From: JBBATK01 sp039810585
Lineage (GTDB): Bacteria > Bacteroidota > Ignavibacteria > Kapaibacteriales > NICIL-2
Length of the DNA stretch: 44,868 nt
Reading direction: 5' to 3'
Assembly (NCBI GenBank): GCA_039810585.1
Contig: JBDHXF010000030.1
Span: 1 to 44,868, forward strand
The translations under genes and the position numbers were made by a program. Below, in pieces: positions 34,499-42,945 of the stretch. The notes under the pieces were generated by a model, which had not been told where the DNA came from, did no database searches, and was given only the letters and a program-made list of their open reading frames with translations. Each line of letters begins with the position of its first letter. Position 1 is the stretch's first letter.

Positions 34499-36864
34499 GT
34501 CGATTGATTCTTGCCTGCTTCGCAGTCATACTGCTTGGCACGATGGCGCGTGCGCAAGAGGGGCAAGACGAGCCCCTTGGCGAGTATGTCCACATGAAGA
34601 ATTCCGAAGGCACAGACTTCTGGGTATGCTTCATGAAGAATTATAAAGAGGGAAATGATGGGTCAGCCGAGGATTCGTTGACTCTCGAACTGTTTTTCAC
34701 GGCTAATGAGAGCTCGAGAATTTCCATAGATATTCAGGGGCTACGATATCATCGTGAGTTAACAGTGCAGGGTGGAACGGTGGCCAGTCTTTATATAAAC
34801 GAGAAAGCGCAGCTGGGAACCGTAATGGCTGCACAAAATTTAGCGATTCATATCACTAGTGATTTCCCGATATCCGTCTACGGTCTCAATCGTCGCTTTC
34901 AAACAACAGATACCTATTTGGCCCTTCCGGTTGATGTGCTCGGCAAAGAGTATCGAACCGTGTGTTACAACAAACTGTCTCAAGAACTTATTTCTCAGGT
35001 TGCCGTCGTGGCAACAGAGGACGGTACCGATGTGACCGTGGTTCCAACGTCACGAGTCCTTGGTGGTCATCCGGTCAATAAGCCATTTGTTCTGCACTTG
35101 CAGAGAGGAGAAGTCTATCAACTGATCGCCGATTTTGGCGATGAAGGCATGGGGGATCTTACGGGCTCACTGGTGAGTGCGAACAAGAAAATTGCTGTGT
35201 TTAGCGGTCATAGCTGCGCATACGTCCCAACAGGAGTTTCCGCCTGCAATCACTTGGTTGAGCAGCTTCCCCCGGTGAGTGCGTGGGGAGAACACTTTTA
35301 TGTCGGCATGCTCAAGGGCAGGTCGAGATATACCTTGCGTGTGGTTGCTCACCAAAATCGAACGAGAGTATTCGAAGACTCCCGATTGGTTTCCGTGCTC
35401 AATGCAGGTGAGTTCTACGAGAATCTAAACGTTCGCAAGCATGTGCAAATCACCGCAGACAAACCTGTGCTTGTGGCTCAATACTCTCAGGGTTTTAAAA
35501 ATGGGGACTCAGTAGGCGACCCCATGATGATTTTAATCAGCCCGACTCAGCAGTTTGTCAGCCGGTATCGGGTCGCCACTCCGGTTAAAGGTTCGTGGGA
35601 TCACTATATGAATATCGTGATTCCAACAACCATGATCTCCACGCTGCGTTTGGATGGGAATGCTGTGCCTTTGAGTTCGTTTGAAACCCTGGGTCTCTCG
35701 CGTTACTCGATCGCTCAACTTAAAGTGGACTTTGGAACCCACGTCGTGTTTGCCGATGTACCGTTTGGACTGTACTTGTATGGATTTGGCTACAAAGGGG
35801 ACGCCTTTGACGCTTACGGAAACATGGGCGGACAGTCCTTCTTCGATTTGGATTATTCGAAAGATACGCTTGCACCGATTGGTGAGACTCGGCCAGACAA
35901 AGGCGGAACTTCGCTCATCATTCGAGATGATCGCAATAACGATGGTGGTCTTAAATCAGTGCGTGTTCTCACCGCTGTGGGTATGAACACGAGCATTCCA
36001 ACTATTGAAGAGGGGACACCACAGGTGTTGTTGCGTTTGCGTCCAAACCAGGAAAACACCAATGCGAAAATTGTCATTCGTGCAACCGATGTGGCCGGTA
36101 ATGTTGCCACGTACACGGTTTGCTATACTCAAGATGCGAAAGGTCACGATTTTACCTACCATTTGTGTCCGGATGGGCAAGACTGCGATTTTCCCATGCT
36201 GTGGTCCGTTTCCGTGTTTAGCTCCGTCAATTCCACCTTCCATCATGCCGATTTTTCAACGGCAGGATCGCTTCACGCGAATGGCAAGTTTGGGGACGCT
36301 TCGGGTGGGAGTGGATATGGTGGGCTCTCGGTGACGCGACATCTACGAGCTGGCTTTGCCATAACCGCCGGGCTGAGTCTGGAAGGCATTGGCGGTACAC
36401 TGCATGCTCCGGATTCTACGATTTTTCAAACACGCGACTCTAGTGGCGTTCTGGTTCCGTATCAAGAGGAACGCTTGCTTGCGGTGCATGGTCCCTTACT
36501 TAGCCTTCGATGCGTTGCAGAATACTCGTTCTTACAAAATCTCTATGGATTTGGCGGATTCTCACTGCAGATGTTGACGTCTAAGTCTATTACTTATCAA
36601 CGACATATCCTTCAGCCTTCAAATGTCACCTTTTCAAATGGCTCAAGTACGGTAGACGAGTCGCCGCAGGAATTGGCAAGTTTGTCAAGTATGCGCATGG
36701 CCTTCTTAGGAGGGATGGGCTTTAGTGTCCCTGTGGCCGGACGCTTGCATGCCTATTCTGAGTTAGAGGTATGTCAACCTCTGTCAGACTTAGTGTCGGA
36801 CTCCAACGGAAGTTGGTCCACCTGGTCGTTAGGCTTTCATATTGGCCTTCGTTTGCACCTCTGA
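34495..36864 (+). CDS. IgGFc-binding-domain-like outer-membrane protein
   Basis: A 789-residue protein with a signal peptide (LILACFAVILLGTMARAQ). Residues ~40-400 match the IgGFc-binding N-terminal domain seen in FCGBP-like proteins and many bacterial surface proteins: TDFWVCFMKNY, LAIHITSDFPISVYGLN, AVVATEDGTDVTVVP, IAVFSGHSCAYVPTGVSACN, HLVEQLPPVSAWGEHFYVG. The middle holds an Ig-like stretch with a Cys-rich spot (HLCPDGQDCDF). The last ~190 residues are barrel-like and end GFHIGLRLHL, suggesting outer-membrane anchoring rather than T9SS export. The start at 34495 is supported by GGAGG seven bases upstream. An adhesin-like surface role is inferred. Confidence 0.83.
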   Translation: MSRLILACFAVILLGTMARAQEGQDEPLGEYVHMKNSEGTDFWVCFMKNYKEGNDGSAEDSLTLELFFTANESSRISIDIQGLRYHRELTVQGGTVASLYINEKAQLGTVMAAQNLAIHITSDFPISVYGLNRRFQTTDTYLALPVDVLGKEYRTVCYNKLSQELISQVAVVATEDGTDVTVVPTSRVLGGHPVNKPFVLHLQRGEVYQLIADFGDEGMGDLTGSLVSANKKIAVFSGHSCAYVPTGVSACNHLVEQLPPVSAWGEHFYVGMLKGRSRYTLRVVAHQNRTRVFEDSRLVSVLNAGEFYENLNVRKHVQITADKPVLVAQYSQGFKNGDSVGDPMMILISPTQQFVSRYRVATPVKGSWDHYMNIVIPTTMISTLRLDGNAVPLSSFETLGLSRYSIAQLKVDFGTHVVFADVPFGLYLYGFGYKGDAFDAYGNMGGQSFFDLDYSKDTLAPIGETRPDKGGTSLIIRDDRNNDGGLKSVRVLTAVGMNTSIPTIEEGTPQVLLRLRPNQENTNAKIVIRATDVAGNVATYTVCYTQDAKGHDFTYHLCPDGQDCDFPMLWSVSVFSSVNSTFHHADFSTAGSLHANGKFGDASGGSGYGGLSVTRHLRAGFAITAGLSLEGIGGTLHAPDSTIFQTRDSSGVLVPYQEERLLAVHGPLLSLRCVAEYSFLQNLYGFGGFSLQMLTSKSITYQRHILQPSNVTFSNGSSTVDESPQELASLSSMRMAFLGGMGFSVPVAGRLHAYSELEVCQPLSDLVSDSNGSWSTWSLGFHIGLRLHL

Positions 36865-37017
36865 TGCTGCCTCCAACCGTGGTTGGTGTTTAGGCTGGTA
36901 CTACCCGAGTATTAAATCCTGAGATCACTGTTTCCCGCTCTTCCGGGGGAGAGAAGCTCCACTCGAATTTTAGAACACCACGGAAGTATCCGATCTATAC
37001 GATACGGCACCGTTTTC

Positions 37018-38952
37018 ATGTGCCTATTGTTCAGAATGGAAACTCGAATGGCACCGCTGCGTCGTTTACGGAAAGATTGTGTGACCTTGTTACTGCTCCT
37101 CTGTGTAGGAACAGTCTCTCCACTCGTGGCACAAATCCAGCAGGATCGATTATCCGCCGGCATTTTCGTGGACACCTATAAGTATTGGGGTGAGTTTAGT
37201 GGCGATTTGTTCGGATACGGTGCGGAAGCAACCGTTCGATACGACGTGCTTCCTCATCTTGGAATTGCCGGAAATATTGGTGTTGGACAAAGCAGTTTTC
37301 ATGTCAGCCCGTACCAGTTACAGGGTTTCACGGATTATTATCACGGACTGAACATCGGAGACTATTATCAAGGCTCACTTACCAGGATCGACGCCAACAA
37401 TACCATCCGATTCTACCACATCGAGGCTATGGCGGTAGGTCATCTGCAGCCGACACGGGATTTCGTCCCTCAAGCTTTCCTTGGCCTCGGCTTCGTGAAT
37501 GCCTATGCTACGAACACGAGCGATCATGCACCGCTTCCACGAGTGCTGGCTCATCAGTATGGTCGCTGGTCGGCCGAATTTCCGGTAGGATTAGGCTTTG
37601 AGTACTTCTTCAACGAAAACTGTAGTATAAACGCACGTGCTTTGCTTCATTTGTCAACATCCGACAACTACGATGATCTTTCGCGTCCAGGCAGCGCCAA
37701 CGACTACTTTGTTACGGCAGGAGCCGGTTTGTGTTTCTACCTAAGCGGCGATCTGGATTCCGATGGCGACGGTGTGCCGGATCGGGAAGAACGACGTTTG
37801 GGAACGAACTCGCGAAAAGTGGATAGCGACGGAGACAGTTTAAACGACAATGAGGAAATCAACGTTTTCCATAGTGATCCGCTGAAAGCAGACACGGACG
37901 GTGATGGTCTTTTGGATGGGGAAGAAGTCGCTTTTGGCTCCTCACCTCTCAAGGTTGATACGGACGGCGACGGACTGACCGATCAAGAAGAGTTTGTACA
38001 TAAAAGCGATCCAAAGAATGTGGACACCGATCATGATGGGTTAATGGACGGCGAAGAGGTGCACCGCTACGGAACAAATCCCGCCGATAACGACACAGAT
38101 CATGATGGGTTGAACGATGCTGACGAGATCCGCAATGGAACGGATCCGCTTAATCCGGACTCGGATCACGATGGATTGAGTGACGGACAAGAAGTGCTGG
38201 AATATCACACAAATCCATTGAAAGCCGACACTGATAGAGATGGACTCAGTGACAATGAAGAAGTGCGCAACGCAGGCACGGATCCATTGAATCCGGATAG
38301 TGATAACGACGGGTTGCTGGATGGTGAAGAGGTACTTCGGTATAAGTCCAATCCTAAAAATCCGGATACTGATTACGACGGCTGGACGGATGGCGAAGAA
38401 GTATTGCGCCGCTGCACCAACCCGGCAAATCCCGACACAGATGGTGACGGTATTATCGACTCCAAGGATCCCGAACCTTGTGGTACGGGATGTTGTTGCT
38501 GTGGATCGAAAACGCCGCCTTTGCCCAAGGCCGAAGAGCCCGTAAAGCAGGCAAAGCCACGACGTAATTTCTCGATTAAGTTTTTGCGTAACAGCGATCA
38601 GGTAGATCAAAACGATCCGGAGACACAGCGATCGTTAAAGGAGTTGGAAGATTATCTTCGAAGTGAGTGTGACAAAGCTCGGGTGACTTTTGAAGGACAC
38701 ACGTCGTCCGAAGGCAACGCCGACCGCAATCGTCTTCTGAGCGAGATGAGAGCGAAGGCTGTCAAACAACTCATGGTATCCAAAGGTGTGGCAGCTGAAA
38801 AAATACAGGGAACTATTGGATTTGGTTCCGCGTTGCCGCTGGTTCCGGAGCCAAGTGCACGTGATGCGCGGCACATGAGCAAAGCGGAAGTAGAGAGCAT
38901 TAGAAAGCAAAACAGACGAATTAGCGTTCGAGAAGACGTGAGCTGCGACTGA
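37018..38952 (+). CDS. OmpA-family protein with thrombospondin type-3 calcium repeats
   Basis: A 644-residue outer-membrane protein. A signal segment (DCVTLLLLLCVGTVSPLVAQ) precedes an eight-stranded-type barrel domain (residues ~45-240). About ten full and one partial thrombospondin type-3 repeats follow from residue ~244 (pattern DTDGDGLxDGEE ... TNPxxP), with Asp positions for calcium. A cysteine knot GTGCCCCGSK (C492-C495) closes the stalk. The C-terminal OmpA peptidoglycan-binding domain (VTFEGHTSSEGNADRNRLLS) lies at ~545-644, ending in NRRISVRE. ATGs at 37036 and 37048 are alternative starts. It probably tethers the outer membrane to the cell wall. Confidence 0.92.
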   Translation: MCLLFRMETRMAPLRRLRKDCVTLLLLLCVGTVSPLVAQIQQDRLSAGIFVDTYKYWGEFSGDLFGYGAEATVRYDVLPHLGIAGNIGVGQSSFHVSPYQLQGFTDYYHGLNIGDYYQGSLTRIDANNTIRFYHIEAMAVGHLQPTRDFVPQAFLGLGFVNAYATNTSDHAPLPRVLAHQYGRWSAEFPVGLGFEYFFNENCSINARALLHLSTSDNYDDLSRPGSANDYFVTAGAGLCFYLSGDLDSDGDGVPDREERRLGTNSRKVDSDGDSLNDNEEINVFHSDPLKADTDGDGLLDGEEVAFGSSPLKVDTDGDGLTDQEEFVHKSDPKNVDTDHDGLMDGEEVHRYGTNPADNDTDHDGLNDADEIRNGTDPLNPDSDHDGLSDGQEVLEYHTNPLKADTDRDGLSDNEEVRNAGTDPLNPDSDNDGLLDGEEVLRYKSNPKNPDTDYDGWTDGEEVLRRCTNPANPDTDGDGIIDSKDPEPCGTGCCCCGSKTPPLPKAEEPVKQAKPRRNFSIKFLRNSDQVDQNDPETQRSLKELEDYLRSECDKARVTFEGHTSSEGNADRNRLLSEMRAKAVKQLMVSKGVAAEKIQGTIGFGSALPLVPEPSARDARHMSKAEVESIRKQNRRISVREDVSCD

Positions 38953-38972
38953 TATCGATTACTACTACAGCC

Positions 38973-40505
38973 CTAGAGAGAAAGTGATTTGCCGCTCAGA
39001 GCCAAACACGCAGCACCTCGGCTCGGTTTAGCATCGGAATAACACCGCACCGTAACGTCGCACTCCAGTTCTTCAGCCAGATATGGGTTTCCAAAGAGGA
39101 TGGCAATGGTAGGCCGGTCACCGCGCAAGCGCTGTACCGCATGCACTAATCTCTTGTCTAATCCCACCGTTCCTGCATAGGATCGTGGGCGAGCAAAAAC
39201 GGCGAAGAGCACACAATCGGCTGATTCAGTGTCACGGATGTAGGATGCAATGCTCTCGTCGTCAATATCCGCATTTAGATACGCAATATCAGTATCCTTT
39301 TCGTACACCTGAGAGAGGTAATGAAAGAACTCGGAAGCCGGATCGATGTCGTCGTTGCTCAGCAACGCAAAACACGCGATGTGGTTATACTTCTCGATTG
39401 GCAACACACTCTCGTCACCCGAAACACGTACGGCGTTTGTGGCAGCCTTCAAGGCAAGCATCCCGTGTTCTTCAAGAGAGATGTGAGGCTGACGGTGTCG
39501 ACGCTTGTCCAGTAATCCGCACCATTCTTTCAGAGCCAACATCCGCGCGCACGATTCTCGAATACGTTCAATGGCAAGCTCACCACTCAAAGCCGCCTGT
39601 TTTAGTCGGTCTAAAGCCAAGCGTGCGTCGGCGGGAACAAGAGCACAGTCACCTCCGACCCGAATGAACGTAAGTACCGCAACGTCGCTCGTGTACTGAT
39701 CGCTAATGGCTTTCATGTCGAGTGCATCGCTCACAATCACACCTTCAAACTTCATGTATTCACGCAGTACACCGCTGATGATTGGAGCGGACATGCTGGC
39801 AGGAATTCCGGAGGAATCGAAGGCAGGCACGGCAAGGTGAGCAACCATGACTGACTGCACGCCTGCACGTATGGCAGCAAGGAATGGGACTAGTTCGACG
39901 GAGCTAAGGCGTTCGCGACTCAGCTGTAGCGTTGGTAAGGCCAAGTGCGAATCCACGGCACAGTCACCATGACCTGGAAAATGCTTCGCGCAGGCCGCCA
40001 CACCTTCTTCTTGCGAACCTTCAATCCACGCCGTTGCTTGGGGAATCACCTCACCGATGCTCTCACCAAAGGCACGGGTGTTGATAATCGGATTTTCCTT
40101 GTTTGTATTCACGTCACATACCGGCGCGAAATTCCAATGGACGCCTAGGGCGTGAGCCTCTCGAGCTACTGCGCCTGCGACGAGTCTGGTCAATTTGGTG
40201 TCGTGCGCGACACCCAATGCCATGGCGTGTGGAAAATCTGTGCCGCCATCAATGCGCATCGAGATACCATGTTCGAAGTCAGCGCTGAAAATCAGTGGGA
40301 TGTCCGCCATTGCTTGGAGCTCTGTTAGCACATGTGTGCAGGTATCAAGGTCGCTGTGAAACACACAGAAGCCGCCCACTCCATCCTCGACAAGCGAGCA
40401 GATATATTGGCGGTATGACTCGTCTTCCTTGTACTTGGTGGGGAAAAGGGAGGGCATGAGGAGCTGTGCAGCGGCCAGGTCCGTTGAGAGTTCCGGGTAA
40501 GGCAT
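38973..40505 (-). CDS. Glycoside hydrolase family 3, NagZ-like beta-N-acetylhexosaminidase
   Basis: A 510-residue GH3 enzyme probably removing beta-linked N-acetylglucosamine from muropeptides or chitin-type glycans. The general acid loop KHFPGHGDCAVDSH and the nucleophile Asp in GVIVSDALDMKAIS are both intact. The N-terminal half is the TIM barrel; residues ~345-510 form an extra C-terminal sandwich domain that E. coli NagZ lacks but BglX/NagZ-like longer forms possess. There is no signal peptide, so it is cytoplasmic or a cargo of another route. It lies 6 bases after the SMUG2-like gene on the same strand and is convergent with the OmpA gene 20 bases away. Confidence 0.88.
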   Translation of the reverse strand: MPYPELSTDLAAAQLLMPSLFPTKYKEDESYRQYICSLVEDGVGGFCVFHSDLDTCTHVLTELQAMADIPLIFSADFEHGISMRIDGGTDFPHAMALGVAHDTKLTRLVAGAVAREAHALGVHWNFAPVCDVNTNKENPIINTRAFGESIGEVIPQATAWIEGSQEEGVAACAKHFPGHGDCAVDSHLALPTLQLSRERLSSVELVPFLAAIRAGVQSVMVAHLAVPAFDSSGIPASMSAPIISGVLREYMKFEGVIVSDALDMKAISDQYTSDVAVLTFIRVGGDCALVPADARLALDRLKQAALSGELAIERIRESCARMLALKEWCGLLDKRRHRQPHISLEEHGMLALKAATNAVRVSGDESVLPIEKYNHIACFALLSNDDIDPASEFFHYLSQVYEKDTDIAYLNADIDDESIASYIRDTESADCVLFAVFARPRSYAGTVGLDKRLVHAVQRLRGDRPTIAILFGNPYLAEELECDVTVRCYSDAKPSRGAACLALSGKSLSL

Positions 40506-40511
40506 AAATAC

Positions 40512-41204
40512 TTAAAGTGTTGCGGGCAGCGAAGCTGCTCGAGAATAATGATGATTGTAGAGACTTACGAAGGTCTGGAGCGTCGAGCGACGGTATTGCA
40601 TCACAAAACGCGGGTGATCCAGAGCGACAATCTCGTTAAAAAATCCGTGCTTATTGTTGAGAGTTGTGAAGATTTTCTGCAGATGACCTCGTCCCAAACA
40701 AAGAGCAATATCTCGCCGAAGAGGAAAATTCAGTTGACTCTCCATGCATTGAATGACGAAGCCTTCACAGTGACGAAGCAAGGTGGGATCATCGTAAAAA
40801 TTGTAGTTCTTTGCCTTGCGTGTGAAGCCCAAAGGACACAGCGCACTCAGGTAGAATTGGGAAAAGAACGTTTCCGCACCACCATAGGCCTCGATGGTTT
40901 GGTACACAAAGGTAGAGGAAAGCTCCTGTCTTTTTTCAAAGCTGTTCTCGATTCCACACGCGTTCTGCAAGGCCACGGGATCGGTAAACGAGATGCCGGT
41001 TATACCACCACCAAAGCGACCGGGGTTAATTCCAAAAATGCCGACGCGAGCATGTGAGTCGCTGTAAAAACGTCCATAAAATTCTCGGACAACCGTCATA
41101 GCCTGCTCATTTGCATAAGGATCCAAAATCTGAACGTCATCGATCGGTGGGGGATCGAGGTGTACCTCTTGATAGAATTGGATTGCCTTATCTGCGAAGC
41201 TCAT
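40512..41204 (-). CDS. SMUG2-type uracil-DNA glycosylase
   Basis: A 230-residue base-excision-repair enzyme removing uracil (and probably xanthine or related lesions) from DNA. The substrate-binding motif GINPGRFGGGITGISFTDP corresponds to the SMUG GMNPG motif. The distal motif DHPRFVMQYRR matches the family HP box with the loop residue positions. There is no iron-sulfur Cys set, excluding families 4 and 5. Its last ~10 codons overlap a GC-rich hairpin (40523-40541), so the C-terminus RAASLPATL may be partly repeat-derived. A minus-strand TATTTTTG box (41230-41237) lies 26 bases upstream. Confidence 0.85.
   Translation of the reverse strand: MSFADKAIQFYQEVHLDPPPIDDVQILDPYANEQAMTVVREFYGRFYSDSHARVGIFGINPGRFGGGITGISFTDPVALQNACGIENSFEKRQELSSTFVYQTIEAYGGAETFFSQFYLSALCPLGFTRKAKNYNFYDDPTLLRHCEGFVIQCMESQLNFPLRRDIALCLGRGHLQKIFTTLNNKHGFFNEIVALDHPRFVMQYRRSTLQTFVSLYNHHYSRAASLPATL
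40523..40541. repeat. GC-rich hairpin, copy 6, inside the end of the glycosylase gene
   Basis: GCAGC-GAA-GCTGC core (40526-40538) with weaker flanking pairs. It has the same core as copy 4 at 29232-29244. It overlaps the last codons of the minus-strand glycosylase gene. Confidence 0.55.
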
Positions 41205-41229
41205 GTGGGTCGTAAAGGGAATGCAAAGT

Positions 41230-41237
41230 CAAAAATA
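41230..41237 (-). promoter_or_regulatory. Bacteroidota-type -7 element (TATTTTTG) before the glycosylase gene
   Basis: Minus-strand TATTTTTG matches TAnnTTTG, 26 bases before the ATG at 41204. TTG occurs about 22 bases further upstream as a possible -33 element. Confidence 0.5.
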
Positions 41238-41286
41238 CTCAGGTGACGCTTGCGTGAGCCAATTTCAGCCAGTGCACGCTTCTGTC

Positions 41287-41294
41287 TATATTTG
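41287..41294 (+). promoter_or_regulatory. Bacteroidota-type -7 element (TATATTTG) before the CNNM gene
   Basis: TATATTTG ends 23 bases before the ATG at 41318. TTTC lies about 20 bases upstream of the box, approximating the -33 element. It is divergent from the glycosylase promoter 50 bases away. Confidence 0.55.
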
Positions 41295-41317
41295 ACGCTT
41301 CACGACCACATTCGTTC

Positions 41318-42625
41318 ATGTTTAGCGATCTCGGATTAACCTTGTTGTTGGTACTACTTAACGGTTTCTTTGTAGCCGCTGAGTTTGCCATGGTCAAGGT
41401 TCGATCATCTCAGTTGGAACTGTTAGTTCGCAACGGCTCATTCGGTGCCAAGTTTGCACAGGCAATCAACAACAATCTCAATGCCTACCTCTCGGCGACA
41501 CAACTTGGCATTACGCTGACTAGCTTAGGTTTAGGCTGGTTTGGTGAGCGCATCGCTGCCAGCGTGACAGACAACCTCATCGGCATTGCCGGTGTGTCGA
41601 TGTCCGACAACATGGTGCATGCTATTGCACTGCCTATCACCTTTGCGTTTATCACCTTCATGCACATCGTGTTTGGAGAGTTGATTCCTAAGGCAATAGC
41701 CATTAGTCGATCCGAAGCAATAGCCTTGGGTTTTGCCATTCCGGTTCGGGCGTTCTCACTTGTGTTTCGTCCTTTTATCTGGGTACTCTCTCGTTTTGCC
41801 AACGGGGTGATGTCGCTCATGGGAATTGAACCCAGCGACGAAGGTGAACTCCATACGCCCGAAGAGATCCGTTATTTGTTGGAAGAGAGTCGCGAGAGCG
41901 GTGCTCTTGCCGAAGACGAGCACAAACTGATCGAAAACGTCTTTGAGTTCAAAGAAACAGAAGTTCGGCACATCATGGTGCCGCGTCCTAACATTGCTGC
42001 GATTGACGCAGCGATGCCAAGTGCGCGTATCGTGGACACGGTGATTGAGGAAGGCTACTCACGTTTACCGGTGTACACCGGCACGATTGACACGATCATC
42101 GGAATTGTCTTCTCAAAGGATTTGCTAGCCATGGTGTCCTACAGCTCTGTGGTAATTCTTCAGGATTTGATGCATCCTGCTGTGTTTGTTCAGGAAGGCG
42201 ACAAAATCTCGGCGGTACTTCGTCGCATGAAAAAAGAACGCTTTCACCTCGCCGTTGTACTCGACGAGTTTGGTGGGACAGCGGGTGTGGTGACATTGGA
42301 AGACGTGATCGAAGAGCTGGTCGGCGAGATTCAGGACGAACATGACGAAGAATCTCGTCCGGTTGAAGAGCGCAGCTCGGATTTCTTTGTCAAAGCGGCC
42401 ACCTCAATTGCGGATCTGAACGAGTATCTGCCGACGCCATTGGACGAAAGCGAGGATTACGATACTCTCGGCGGATACTTGAATAGCATAGCAGGACGTA
42501 TCCCTCAGGCAGGTGACGAATTCCGTTTGCCCGGTTATCAGGCAACCGTGGTAGAAGCCACCCGAAGGGCAGTGGTTAGCGTCCGTCTCCATCAAGTGAT
42601 CGACGCCCCCGTCGAACCTTCGTAG
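41318..42625 (+). CDS. CNNM/CorC (HlyC-type) membrane transporter
   Basis: A 435-residue inner-membrane protein of the family linked to magnesium efflux and, historically, called hemolysin-like. The DUF21/CNNM domain spans ~1-190 with three to four helices (LGLTLLLVLLNGFFVAAEFA, VHAIALPITFAFITFMHIVF, FGELIPKAIA motif). Two CBS repeats follow (~215-335; MVPRPNIAAIDAAMPSA and LMHPAVFVQEGDKISAVLRR). The C-terminal CorC/HlyC domain occupies ~350-430 (DYDTLGGYLNSIAGRIPQAG). FGELIPK and VVLDEFGGTAGVVTLEDVIE are hallmark sequences. Monocistronic, with its own promoter box upstream. Confidence 0.93.
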   Translation: MFSDLGLTLLLVLLNGFFVAAEFAMVKVRSSQLELLVRNGSFGAKFAQAINNNLNAYLSATQLGITLTSLGLGWFGERIAASVTDNLIGIAGVSMSDNMVHAIALPITFAFITFMHIVFGELIPKAIAISRSEAIALGFAIPVRAFSLVFRPFIWVLSRFANGVMSLMGIEPSDEGELHTPEEIRYLLEESRESGALAEDEHKLIENVFEFKETEVRHIMVPRPNIAAIDAAMPSARIVDTVIEEGYSRLPVYTGTIDTIIGIVFSKDLLAMVSYSSVVILQDLMHPAVFVQEGDKISAVLRRMKKERFHLAVVLDEFGGTAGVVTLEDVIEELVGEIQDEHDEESRPVEERSSDFFVKAATSIADLNEYLPTPLDESEDYDTLGGYLNSIAGRIPQAGDEFRLPGYQATVVEATRRAVVSVRLHQVIDAPVEPS

Positions 42626-42656
42626 CGCCTGTTGGAGCGACGTCCGCAGGCTCGAT

Positions 42657-42705
42657 TCAGCGCTCGGTATTGAGCGCTTAGTGGTCAGCGCTCAGTATTC
42701 AGCGC
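42657..42705. repeat. Two 21-bp near-identical repeats with internal dyads
   Basis: TCAGCGCTCGGTATTGAGCGC (42657-42677, its first 20 bases shown minus the last when counted) recurs at 42685-42705 with two changes, offset 28 bp. Copy one contains the perfect inverted repeat AGCGCTC-6-GAGCGCT. It lies shortly after the CNNM stop; it may mark a 3'-end structure. Confidence 0.55.
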
Positions 42706-42752
42706 ACTACCCACCTCTCAGTAAAGAGCAAGAAGATGACTTTTCTTTATAC

Positions 42753-42769
42753 GCGCAGCAGAGCTGCGT
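42753..42769. repeat. GC-rich hairpin, copy 7
   Basis: CGCAGC-AGA-GCTGCG, six perfect pairs plus a wobble, in the gap between the CNNM gene and the HTH gene, preceded by TTTCTTTATA. Confidence 0.6.
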
Positions 42770-42773
42770 CGTG

Positions 42774-42828
42774 GTGATCATCGTTGCCTCAGCGTGATTA
42801 TCGTTGAGTCGGGGTGATGATGATTCAG
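42774..42828. repeat. Three-copy 20-bp iteron-like repeat
   Basis: GTGAT(C/T/G)AT(C/G) begins at 42774, 42794 and 42814, exactly 20 bp apart; the first two copies share GTGATNATCGTTG. Possible regulator sites for the HTH gene that follows, or a decayed tandem repeat. Confidence 0.45.
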
Positions 42829-42945
42829 AAGCTTTTTCGAACTGATGTGCAACCTTTAGAAAACGTTGCCGTACGCCTGAGATATCAAAAACAAGCCGGT
42901 CGCCAATTCAGATGCGACGGCGATACTCATCAACATGCTACGACC

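Noticed and set aside
36865..37017. Possible terminator between the IgGFc-like and OmpA genes
   Set aside because: Two small inverted repeats (CCAACC/GGTTGG and CTCTTCC/GGAGAG) exist but neither has a T-run.
38041..38610. 189-residue minus-strand frame
   Set aside because: Shadow of the repetitive calcium-binding stalk; its Ile/Val-rich periodicity only mirrors the Asp/Gly codons opposite.
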